Assembly: GCA_963971285.1 (NCBI GenBank)
Contig: OZ020258.1
Coordinates: 14,518,390 to 14,582,389 of the forward strand
DNA from: Astropecten irregularis
Taxonomy: Eukaryota; Echinodermata; Asteroidea; Paxillosida; Astropectinidae
Direction: 5' to 3'
Length of the DNA: 64,000 nt
Positions 54,992 to 64,000 of the stretch are shown here, piece by piece; positions within the stretch are counted from its first letter, which is position 1; every line of letters begins with the position of its first letter. A model generated the notes under the pieces. It did no database searches. It was given only the letters and a program-made list of their open reading frames with translations, and was not told the DNA's origin. A program made the position numbers and the translations under genes.

Positions 54992-55903
54992 ATCACTTTT
55001 ATCTTTATCTATATTCAATATTGTGTTGTCGTGACCCACACACGCATAAGAATGAAACAGGAAAAAAAACAGCCAACCCGACGGAATGATATACAGATTA
55101 AAAAAAATACGTAGAAATAATTATTTTCTTTTTTTATCTAGGTGAACCATGTCTCCGTAACTTGACAAATAGAAAAAATTAACAGGGTTTAAAAAAAGGA
55201 AGAACTACAATCACGCAGACGGGCTATTAAACTATTCCTCCTGACATTTTTAACAAAAAAGAGCAAGAGTTAAGCAGACCGTCAGGTGTTCAGGGGCACG
55301 CGATTCACCGGGATTCTTTCACCCGGCTTACCGGCTCCCATATAGTACCCATGTGGCTTACTGGCAAGCCGACTACTGCATATCCTCCCCACCATTGAGA
55401 CCTTAGCCTGACATGCAAAGCTCTGAAGGACTAAGAGGGAGAAACAAGGCGGCCCCTGGGCCATCGCGGTGCCAGGGTCCGCACATGCCATGTTCCATTC
55501 ATTATCAGAGAGTCAGGATCGGAGAATCGAACCCAGACTGCCGGAAGTCTGAGCGGTGGTACCTTCGCTTATCCCACCGAGCCACGAAGCGTTGGTGAAA
55601 TCGCAGCCCTTTCTAAAACTATTTATATCAGACAATTGATAGGAGTAAAACATTAAACAAAATTGCTGGCATCACATCAGGGCTCGAACCCGGGACACGT
55701 AATCCGAAATCCCATCCCCAAACCACTCGGCCATATGAAATGTATTGACGGCGTCAAGGAATCTAGCAGTAAAGTGATTGCCAATGCCCTATTCACATAA
55801 AATCACTCAAGCGTGGATAAATACAGTCTCAATGGACACACATAACCCGTAATACGACAAACGACATAAAATTATTTTGGTATTAAATCTCCCGGACTTT
55901 GAT
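54992..55903 (-). mobile_element. Composite SINE-like repeat, copy 3
   Basis: Full-length reverse complement of 5,873-6,805, including the ATAGATAAAGATAAAAGTGAT end that copy 2 lacks. Both tRNA-like heads are present on the minus strand (about 55,505-55,592 and 55,665-55,735). Confidence 0.8.
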
Positions 55904-56730
55904 TAGGTGATTCCACAACATGGCAATTAAAGCGCAGCGACTTCAGGGCCTGAATTCGTCGAAATAGCTCAAAGTGAAAGTCGAATCACTTGGTGCCGAG
56001 TTTCATCCCTTTTTATTATTATTGGTTTTTTTTAATAAATGTTGGTTCAGAAAATGCTTTTATTATCTAACATAATCTATGCCATTTATGGGTGCACCAC
56101 ACTGAATGAACTCTCAATAACCTTAGAGTATATAAAACCACTCAACTTCACAGTAGAAAAAATCTCATCCAGGAGTCTCTCAGTTTTTGGTACAAATAGT
56201 GTAAATGGTAGTTTGAACCCTCATCTACCCAATTCTTTTCAATTTTTTGTTTGTTAGACGATTGAATTATTTGATAATTGCCCAAAGAAAAATAAACAAC
56301 CCCAGAAATGTCCCTTTTCCGTTACCGACTTGCTACCAGTTTTCATGACTCAACCCTCCACGTTCAAAACAATGTAGGGCCAAATTTTAAGCCAAGATTG
56401 TTCAAGTCTCCACAACAGGCCGAAGCACTGAACCCGTCATAATTACACAATGTATTAATCGCATGACCCCCAAAATGCATTTAAAACATTTGAGGGTACA
56501 CAGAATATGATAATAATTAGCTCGGCGCATTAATTTTCGAGCTATTTAGTGAGTTGCACCATACCGGCCCATATAATAAACGCATAGACCGCCAGATCCT
56601 ATTCAAAAATACAGGGGCCATTTCGTGATCTCCGCGGCGCCCGTCTAAAATCAAAACTATGCAGGGTAAATTCATCCCTCGGTATACGGAATTTACGCAT
56701 GAATTTTCCATGAAGCCATTTTCTAGTTAA

Positions 56731-57105
56731 AGGTAGTATCATACTTTGGTAATAAATACACCAAAACAGAAACATTCACAGATTTACGTATAACTTAAGT
56801 TACAGGGTATGAAGATGGTGGTGGTAGAAACATACCGTTAAAATGTTTACGCCTGAAATGGTGTATTTATCCAGAAATTAGTAAAACAACGACAAAAAAT
56901 CTTTTTTATCTTTTAAATTTTAAAAGATCAAAAATAAAAGAGAAAAGACTTATAAGAAATACTGTGGCCGTTTTTCACTGTTTTATCAAAAAGTGGGCAC
57001 CGTATGGGACTGAAATTTTCACAAATGACAATTAATGTATCGTTCTTGATATTTTTGTCCATGAATCTGTATTTCTTTGACAAAAACCAATGTATGATAT
57101 CACCT
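56731..57105. mobile_element. TTAA-target MITE, 375 bp, intact
   Basis: TTAA on both sides (56,727-56,730 and 57,106-57,109). Inverted ends AGGTAGTATCATAC and GTATGATATCACCT. Segment B at about 31,700 lacks it. A TTAA target points to piggyBac- or Kolobok-type mobilisation. Confidence 0.8.
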
Positions 57106-57579
57106 TTAAAACAAACTTTAAATGTTCCTGTTTGACTTATGCGTTATGATGAAAAAGCCCATTATAAACATACCTTTAGTGTTTTTGCAGAATCCATTTT
57201 TATTTATTAATTCTTGAGATAATATTGTGAAATAAAACCGCTTCTTTTGGAAATGTATTTCAAACTGCCTCTGTTTGTTTTTATTGCAAGTCTAATCTAT
57301 TTGTTGGTTTACGGATCCTCTCTAATCTTCTAACTATACGGAGATTGGATGTTGACTCCACTTCAGACTCTATTGACTCTGTTTTAGTTCTCTCACTTTG
57401 ACCATAGGAGTCTGCTCCTTTGTCTGTACTTAGCTGGATTTTGGCATTTAACCTCTGAGCTATACACTAAATACAGCAAAATACACAGGTTTTATTTTGT
57501 TTCCATTTTTTTAATAGGGTTACCCATCATACTTCTGAGTAAAACGCTGTATGAAAAAACACATTTCTTCGACAACATG

Positions 57580-57653
57580 GTCTCTGTCTCTCAATCGGTT
57601 CGAGCGTTCGGCTGTTCACCGAAAGGTTGATGGTTCAAGCCCACCCAGGGACG
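57580..57653 (+). tRNA. tRNA-Asn(GTT)-like gene, possibly a pseudogene
   Basis: A 7-bp acceptor stem (GTCTCTG/CAGGGAC with a GU-type pair), a perfect anticodon stem TTCGG/CCGAA with loop CTGTTCA (anticodon GTT), and a T arm with B-box GGTTCAAGCCC. The order and most bases match animal tRNA-Asn. The D arm differs (TCTC...GAGC), with one changed pair compensated on both sides and one mismatch at the base of the stem; position 37-38 is CA where AA is usual. A T5 tract follows at about 57,663. It could be a functional divergent gene, a pseudogene or a SINE head. Confidence 0.55.
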
Positions 57654-58140
57654 GAGGTTAATGTTTTTCTTTATGTTATTTATTTTACGTAAACGATTTT
57701 TATGTGAGAAACCTGTTATTTACAATGATCTGTGGTTGTTGTTTAACATGAGCGACAACTTGACAAGACGTGAGAGGGCGCTCTCCATAAAACTTTTTAT
57801 TGGCACCTGGATGAGACGGTACCCAGACGTCTACAGTAGAAAATCAACCAGTATCATGTAGAGCACGTGCAACGCAACCATTCGTACAGTATACAATCAT
57901 GGAGGTAACTTGCGGGAAGTTCAGATGAGAAGGAAGTCCAAAAGATTTCTAGATAACTTTCGTTTTTTGTTCCAGGAAAACTGTATTTTCACGTTGACTG
58001 GACAATCAGGCTTGGCACGGCCTGGTATTCTGTCCCTGCTGTAGTTTTAGATGCCTAAGTCAGCGTACCAATGTTTTCATAGCGTGAAAAGTGAATGCGA
58101 CCGTGCAAGAGACTCGTGAACTCGGCTGCCCAAGGAGACC

Positions 58141-58781
58141 TAGTCCGAGTAACTTGGACCCTAAAAATCGCCTTTTTTAACATTTGGACATGGTCTGGCG
58201 ATAGTAGGGTCCAAGTACCTTGTGTGCATTTTGGTTGCAAGAGCTCCATTTTGCAATGTTTTGCCTCTACCCTGAGTCAAAATCCTGTGATTTCACCTTC
58301 AAAACGATCCTAAAATGTCTCATGCGGCCAGCTATGGACCAAGGAAGAATTGGAGATTCCAATAATGACAAGGTTTACTCACATTTTTTGAAGAAAAGAT
58401 CATATTTTCCCTAATTTTTTCCGTGTACCAGTGTACAATTTGAAAAACAAAGATGGCCGACCCAACAGACACTGTGCTCATTTTATAGGAGGTCTCTGTG
58501 CCCATTTTTAGGGGAAAAATGATCTTTTCTTCAAAAAATGTGAGTAAACCTTGTCATTATTGGAATCTCCAATTCTCCCTTGGTCCATAGCTGGCTGCAT
58601 GAGACATTTTGGGATCGTTTTGGAGGTGAAATCACAGGATTTTGACTCAGGGTAGAGGCAAAACATTGCAAAATGGAGCTCTTGCAACCAAAATGCAAAC
58701 AAGGTACTTGGACCCTACTATCGCCAGACCATGTCCAAATGTTAAAAAAGGCGATTTTTAGGGTCCAAGTTACTCGGACTA
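58141..58781. mobile_element. 641-bp foldback transposon with a 9-bp duplication (MULE-like)
   Basis: Arms of about 265-270 bp (58,141-~58,410 and ~58,510-58,781; ends TAGTCCGAGTAACTTGGACC) are nearly perfect inverted repeats around a ~100-bp centre. AAGGAGACC flanks both ends (58,132-58,140 and 58,782-58,790). The equivalent site in segment B (about 32,243-32,251) has one AAGGAGACC and no insert, which proves the boundaries. Long terminal repeats and a 9-bp duplication suit the Mutator-like superfamily. The mirrored short frames on both strands are arm artefacts. Confidence 0.85.
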
Positions 58782-58808
58782 AAGGAGACCATGGAACACG
58801 GGGTAATG

Positions 58809-60196
58809 GTGTATAAACAGGTACGACACCTATAAAGTGAATAAAAACTACTTTTTGTAAAGAGACTTACTGAAATAAATTATACGATTACGTTCATGGC
58901 GTTTTCTTCAAAATTATTAATTATTAGCTTTGTTTGATTTTCAGGGAAATTAATTAGGGCCTATGGGGTAAAAACGGTAATGAAAACGCGAACACATGCA
59001 ACGGCCGCAGATGGCAATATGGTCTAGTGTCTGCTCTCATTGTGTGGACTTTTGATACGTTGGTTGTAGGTTCTAGACTAGACTAGCCAGACCAGACAAA
59101 ACACTGCGAAAAATTTCCCATGTACTGTAACACGGATGGGAACTGTGCCGTGTGTGAAAGGCACGTACTTAGCACGCATCATGTGATGTGCCTATGCAAA
59201 CACGCACGGTGTAAGACTAGGCAACGACCAACGGTCGGCCGTACGACATCTCCGGGTGACCATGCAATTTATTCATGTGGCACTCTCAGCATACACAACC
59301 AATAGACCCAACACACATTATATGAATATTCAACGACCCAACAATCACACTCAGACGGTGGCGTGGTTTCACGGTAAAATGGCAACAAAAATACAGCTAA
59401 CCAAAGTTCAAGTACGACCGTGGAGTCCGTGAGTTCTGGAACCTCGGGTCACATCACAAAAAAATGGTCAAAAGATGGAAGAAATTTACAAATTTGTACG
59501 TTTTTGGTACCATTTGAAAGATCGTGGCGAGGTCTGTTGATGTGGCAATGATTCGAGTGGGTGTTGCTGAGAATGTGACCATGCGCGTCAGTTTCATTCA
59601 TGAAAACTTCCATTTTTGGTCAGGGCGATGACGTCACATAATGAGATGATTGTGACGGCCGTTTCGTGCCAATTCGTGTTTAAGGGATTTTTCGCTGTGC
59701 AGTAGAAACTACATGTTTTTTATTCCCTTTGTAGCGAAGTCGAGTCACACGACACAAAAAGTAAATTAAGAAGGGATGCAGAAATGAATGTGCAAGGCCT
59801 AAAACAGCCAAAATACCTATTTATTAACCTATGCAAAGAACTACAATACAATACTAATAATAATGGAAACAAGATATTCTACGGGAACTACGTATTAATG
59901 AAAGAAACTAGGGGTAAAATGCAAGTTATTTGTAAATTATGGTAGGTTGGATGTCTAGTGTCCGGTACAGTAAGGCAAAATAAGGTTCAGAGGATGTTCC
60001 AAAAGTAAGGTACATGTAAGGGTTTGCAAAAAGGAACGAACCTCCTTGCATTCTAGCTGCAACTGCAACCAAGGATAGCAAATCAATTCACATCTCCAAA
60101 CCAGTGGCATATGCCGAGGGACCACACCCTCCACCTACAGATAGGTGTTCACTGGTTGAAACCCCAGGGCTGGGGGTATTGTACCTGTTTGCACAC
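58809..60196. mobile_element. Inverted-repeat-bounded 1.4-kb insertion in segment C
   Basis: GTGTATAAACAGGTAC (58,809-58,824) is mirrored by GTACCTGTTTGCACAC (60,181-60,196), and segment B has no equivalent material between GAGACCATGGAA and GAAGAGCCAAGCGTAC. The interior shows no recognised protein. It is probably a non-autonomous DNA transposon; the target duplication was not resolved. Confidence 0.55.
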
Positions 60197-60550
60197 TGAG
60201 TGAAGAGCCAAGCGTACAGAGCAAACACTTACACGGAATTCCGTACATGTAATCATGTACATACACAGTATAGCATACTGACTGTGTGTGACTGCACTTT
60301 GCTGCTGTTTTGCAACTCAACACGTGAATCTGTATCCTGCACTTTATTGCAAACAAGAAACCAAGACTCAGAGCCATGAAGTGTGAACAACTTCAACTTC
60401 CATATCAGCTTGATTGGTATCTGACTTCTGACTAGCCAGTTCCAGTGGTAAGTACATGCAACAGACAGGAAGGTAAACTGAAATGATTTCTAGATTTAGA
60501 AGGCCTACTCCAGTTTTTTTATGGCCCTTTCATTTATCATTCACAATTTC

Positions 60551-61600
60551 AGTGCATTTGTTACACAGCCGATTGTTCTTGGGTTTTGTTATGGATCACT
60601 CTTTAATGGAAACAAATGAAAAACATGTTCTCACATTTCCCCACAACAGCATAACTGTGCCTCACTGAACCAACATTTCAGTTTCTTTCACTACGGCATT
60701 CTTAGCAACTCTTCATTGGCATCATCTGATGTGTAACTAGACTCATCTTTGTCGACATATTTGCACTTTTCGTCATCTGTGTCTACAGTATGTCATTGCC
60801 TGATTCTACATTGTACTACATGTATCTCTGCCATGATTGGAGTATTGACTGGATTCTTTAGTAGATCTACTTCAGTTTCACACACCTTCCAGTATTCTTA
60901 GCAACTTTTCTTTGATAGGAATTTTGATTTGGGGATAAAATAAAGACAGCAGTTAGTGGCAAGATCATAATTTCTTTCCATCTAATAAAAACTTTGACAT
61001 CAGAGCTGCAAAGAATACAATATCAATTGTGCATTTTACAGTTACATGTACCTCGGTGCAAACGTAGGTTAAATTGATCCTTGTACAAGTACATGTACAG
61101 TAGGTTAGTGGTGTGGGTGATGTGGTACAATGTAAGTGATTACTGTTCTGACACTATCCTTTTCAAATTATTGAACAGAAAGTTGTTAACCTGATGACTC
61201 TGATGGCCAGGTTGGTGCAGTGCATGCACAAATTTCAGTATCTGGGAATTCAGAGTTATTCAGCAGATTTATTCCTTCCCACTTGGCACTTTCCTCTTGT
61301 CTTCATCTACTGATTTTAATTTACACACATTAGTTTGGCATCCTTTGATTCTATCGTGGGATTCAAGAGCCTTTTTCATCTGTTCTGCATAAATGTTGTG
61401 TTTTTCATTCATCTACAATTTCATAGGTGATTTTATAGGTGATGTCTTTCGGTCACAAATGCCTTTACCAAATTGCGCATTGGAAAAATCATATCGGCAT
61501 AATACATTGTGGTGAACATCTGTGAACTGACCACTGAATTTGTATGAGATGATGATGCGGTTCAGGTTGTCTCATAAACTTGTCACATCGCTGGTTGTAG
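60551..61600. other. No confidently recognised gene
   Basis: AT-rich sequence with TACATGTA words. Minus-strand frames near 61,450-61,640 may be an eroded continuation of the pogo-like relic, but no motif supports this. Confidence 0.35.
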
Positions 61601-61658
61601 GCGGTTTTCACAGACTTTGGGAACTGCACGAGATAGGCAATATTGGGGCTTGTCCCAG

Positions 61659-61960
61659 CTACGTTTGTTTGTATTTGATGTTGTGAAATGTGAATACTGT
61701 TAACACAATGCAGATCACTGTACCGGCAAAATATTCCAGTACAGTGATCTGCATTTTGTTGGATGAAGACTGATCGTAGACGTCTCTTGCTCCACGGGGG
61801 GCGTGAACTTTCTCCATCTTTCTTCTGGCTAGTGGAAATCCTGTCTCATTGGCGTTTAGGATCTTCAAAGACTTAAAGGCCCTTCTCTACTTCATTCCCT
61901 TAAAAGAACTCTTCCAGATCATCAAACCAAGTCGGGATTTTCTGTATGGTCACTGTTGTT
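61659..61960 (-). pseudogene. pogo/CENP-B-like DDE transposase fragment
   Basis: The minus strand reads ILNANETGFPLARRKMEKVH followed by APRGARDVYDQ and KMQITVLEYFAG. In DDE_1 (pogo, Jerky, CENP-B) transposases the first catalytic strand is N.DETG(F/L)P, followed by a variable loop, a G...V line and an (I/V)TVL strand. Here the catalytic Asp position is Asn (NANETGF), which would abolish cleavage if the reading is right. An upstream WKSSFKGMK stretch with a stop resembles the preceding helix. The frame then becomes unrelated (TVICIVLTVFTFHN), so only about 50 residues are real. Confidence 0.65.
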
Positions 61961-62126
61961 AGTTCTTTCTCTAATAATGTCTAATGTCAGCAGAGTTCCA
62001 ATCTGAAGCTTAACTGATTGCTGTGTTGTGCAATGGGACTCGTATGTTATTTTGAGCTGAACGTCTGCTTTTGTCAAAGTATGCAGTTCCTTTGCAGAAC
62101 AGTAAATAATACGCCTGGCATGCCTG

Positions 62127-62829
62127 GGGCCGATTTCATAAAACTTATGAGGCGTCACAGAATTTAGGTGCTTTGCATCTCTGTGATGCATCACAGCTAC
62201 GACGCGTCGTTGGATCCATTTCACCAAACACGTCGCAGGGGCGATGCATTTAATATCCACTTTGGCTCATTTTATGTTATTGAACGAGGCTAGCTTTTGT
62301 ACTTTTACGACTGTTTTCTGCATTCAAATCTTGCTTCCAGATAACAGCTGCAGCAGCGCGTCTGATAGTTGCTGCCCGTGCGCCCAGATTGTCTAAAATA
62401 CCCACAAAGGTGAATACTAAAAAATGTCTAGATAAGTTTGTGTAGTGTAAAAACTAACTAGGCCTAACATACATTGTTCGTCACTGAGACAATTCTCTCA
62501 GCAGTTATGTGCATTACGACAATAATGTTAGACCTATTTTTAAATACCTATGACCTGATGACTCGCTTCGCGTTCCACTACATTGTAGCTGCCTTATCGA
62601 TGCAAACTTTCTTATATTTATATACTTATATGTTTTTTGCTTGTAGGGCCTATAGTTAAGACGACCCAAAGACACGTCTTAACTTGCGACATGTTTCACA
62701 TCGTTGCCAGGGAACTTGCGATGTGTTCAACACATTGCAAGTTTTGTGAAATGGATGGGAGACACATCATAAAATTGCGACGTGTTACATCGAGTTGCGA
62801 CGCGTCACGGAGCTTTATGAAATCGGCCC
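62127..62829. mobile_element. Harbinger-like non-autonomous element, 703 bp
   Basis: Inverted ends GGGCCGATTTCATAAA(A/G)CT, with CTG on both sides (62,124-62,126 and 62,830-62,832), in a CCTGGTCTTTGG setting. Subterminal regions carry many GCGACGCGTC/GACGCGTCGC and CATTGCAAG motifs in both orientations. No transposase is present. The termini resemble those of the 99-bp MITE at 5,294 and the element at 26,351. Confidence 0.75.
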
Positions 62830-62832
62830 CTG

Positions 62833-63060
62833 GTCTTTGGATAGTACTGTACCCAAAAGCACTGGGGAGTTGGATTCTTGTTTGACCAACTGATGGCCAC
62901 TGAATCAGGAATTAATGGTTTACTGTAATCAAAATTGGGAAAGGGGTGAAATTTCTTTAGTATGATTGCTTAATACATAAATGATGACTATATAAATTTA
63001 TATGTTCATGTAAGTGCTTACTTTTGACCAAAATCAGTACATGTATGCCCGCCCCCTAAA
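62833..63060. other. No recognised feature
   Basis: AT-rich sequence between the Harbinger-like element and the CRE-like repeat. Nothing is supported. Confidence 0.4.
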
Positions 63061-63064
63061 AAAG

Positions 63065-63220
63065 TCCCCCCTTGGAACCGATCCACGCAACAAAAGCAAG
63101 TGACGTCACATACAGTGACGTCACATACAGAACTAGTATAGGCTTGCCACACAGTATACTGCGTGGCGTTCTGCATGTGACGTAAGCAAGGTTTTTCGTT
63201 GCGAAAAGTGGGGTGCTAAA
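63065..63220. repeat. CRE-containing inverted repeat with tandem 15-mer
   Basis: Two tandem TGACGTCACATACAG units (63,101-63,130) lie inside a larger imperfect inverted repeat whose left arm (CGCAACAAAAGCAAGTGACG) is mirrored by TGACGTAAGCAAGG and GTTGCG near 63,178-63,202. TGACGTCA is the palindromic CREB/ATF site, but the setting looks like a MITE, so regulation is only a possibility. Confidence 0.55.
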
Positions 63221-64000
63221 TTATGGGCATAATTTTTCTATATACAATATTTTTTAGCACAAACAATGATAGACAGGTTGAGTTTTATAACAATACAGAT
63301 GAATTTAACTTCATATGTGTTTTGATGACAGCAAACCTTTAAGTTCAACGTACAAGAAGTTGATCCATGCTGTAGACTAATAAGAGTAATAACATGTCAG
63401 CAATTGGTTGTAACTGTCTTTATATATGGCTGCCGGCTTCAGTTGACAACATAACATGCAAGTTGGTGTTCTTCTCTTGCACGTGCAAACTTATGAAGAA
63501 CTCTGTTCCATGGTTTACACGAACTTGATCCCACATACCATATTCTAGTACAGCTGGCCTGTTAAAAAACAAATGATCTCCTTAAGACATCTCCATTACA
63601 TGTATGATGGAAGTTTCCCAAGCGGTCACACAATACAATCTGTGGCCTGTTAATTTATTTCTCAATGCATAATGAGTCTACAGTATGTATACAGGGTCTA
63701 TCAATCATATTTGAGCTAAATGATTGCAACGGTTATAATTTGGACCCATGGAATACGTGTACATGGGTGATTCCAGTTATACGAAAGCCAATGTGTGACA
63801 TTTGTACATACCAAAAATTCAAAATTTGTGTATCTTTACAAATAGGTCACTAAACTATGACTAAATATCTGTATTTTTCCCAAAACAATAAAATTTCCCT
63901 ATATAATATCATACTTCTAAGGACAGCCTAATCAAGTCTTCACACACCTTAAAAGTTGCGCGTGTAAAGCGGGACACTAAAAAGAAACTTGTTTGGGTAC
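63221..64000. other. No recognised gene
   Basis: AT-rich DNA to the end of the window. Short frames on both strands lack domains. Confidence 0.4.

Larger units (their letters stand above)
55904..60550 (+). repeat. Segment C of a duplicated block
   Basis: Diverged copy of segment B (30,921-33,690), longer because of its own insertions: a TTAA MITE (56,731-57,105), a tRNA-Asn-like insert (within about 57,290-57,715), a 641-bp foldback with a 9-bp duplication (58,141-58,781) and an inverted-repeat-bounded insert (58,809-60,196). Homology ends near the TTCACAATTTC block at 60,540-60,550. No host gene is recognised. Confidence 0.8.

Noticed and set aside
58095..58702. Similar proteins on opposite strands (58,220-58,414 and 58,508-58,702)
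   Set aside because: They are mirror images produced by the inverted arms of the foldback transposon.

Overview
This 64 kb window looks like repeat-rich nuclear DNA of a marine invertebrate animal, most likely a deuterostome such as an echinoderm, hemichordate or amphioxus. The evidence is indirect: frequent TACATGTA words, a dense mix of P-like, PIF/Harbinger, piggyBac, hAT, pogo-like and Tc1-like DNA transposon remains, a CR1/L2-like LINE, Ty3/gypsy fragments and tRNA-derived SINEs. I found no intact host protein-coding gene and nothing prokaryotic. Species is not determinable from what I see.

Layout. 1-2,480: a repeat segment (copy A, minus strand) split by two P-like non-autonomous transposons in tandem, sharing one target-site sequence and carrying 31-bp terminal inverted repeats; a Harbinger-like MITE sits inside the first. 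2,480-7,880: the start of a satellite locus, interrupted by a 2.06-kb degraded P-element-like transposon with 8-bp target duplications, a 99-bp Harbinger-like MITE, and a composite SINE with two tRNA-like heads; then a P-like right-end remnant, a scrap of inverted satellite, a TTAA MITE and a GACTC pentanucleotide tract. 8,006-26,133: an 18-kb satellite array of about 25 monomers of about 726 bp. Five monomer types (called A-E here) form 3,635-bp higher-order repeats that are nearly identical. 26,351-28,058: a Harbinger element with a transposase N-terminal fragment. 28.1-29.8 kb: a hairpin-rich repeat, a LINE 3' end, a TCTA/TCTG microsatellite and a gypsy RNase H fragment.

29.8-33.7 kb (segment B) and 54.0-60.6 kb (segment C) are diverged copies of the same block. 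Each copy has since received its own insertions, and because each serves as an empty-site control for the other, several insertion boundaries can be fixed to the base. 33.7-47.8 kb is a graveyard of transposon proteins, nearly all on the minus strand: hAT, a Myb/SANT-like domain, a PHD-like finger, a RecQ-like helicase, a P-like RNase-H-fold segment, a piggyBac transposase with a single central stop, and a multi-exon-sized gene of a transposon-type family I cannot name. A second C-terminal fragment of that last family lies at 36.1-36.4 kb. 47.8-53.9 kb is mostly unrecognised, with a 419-bp near-perfect palindrome and a tRNA-like foldback. 60.6-64 kb holds a pogo/CENP-B-like transposase fragment, another Harbinger-like MITE and a short CRE-like tandem.

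The elements do not form a pathway. What ties the window together is insertion history: satellite amplification, nested insertions with readable target duplications, and segmental duplication. All domain assignments are by eye from translated sequence, with no database search.
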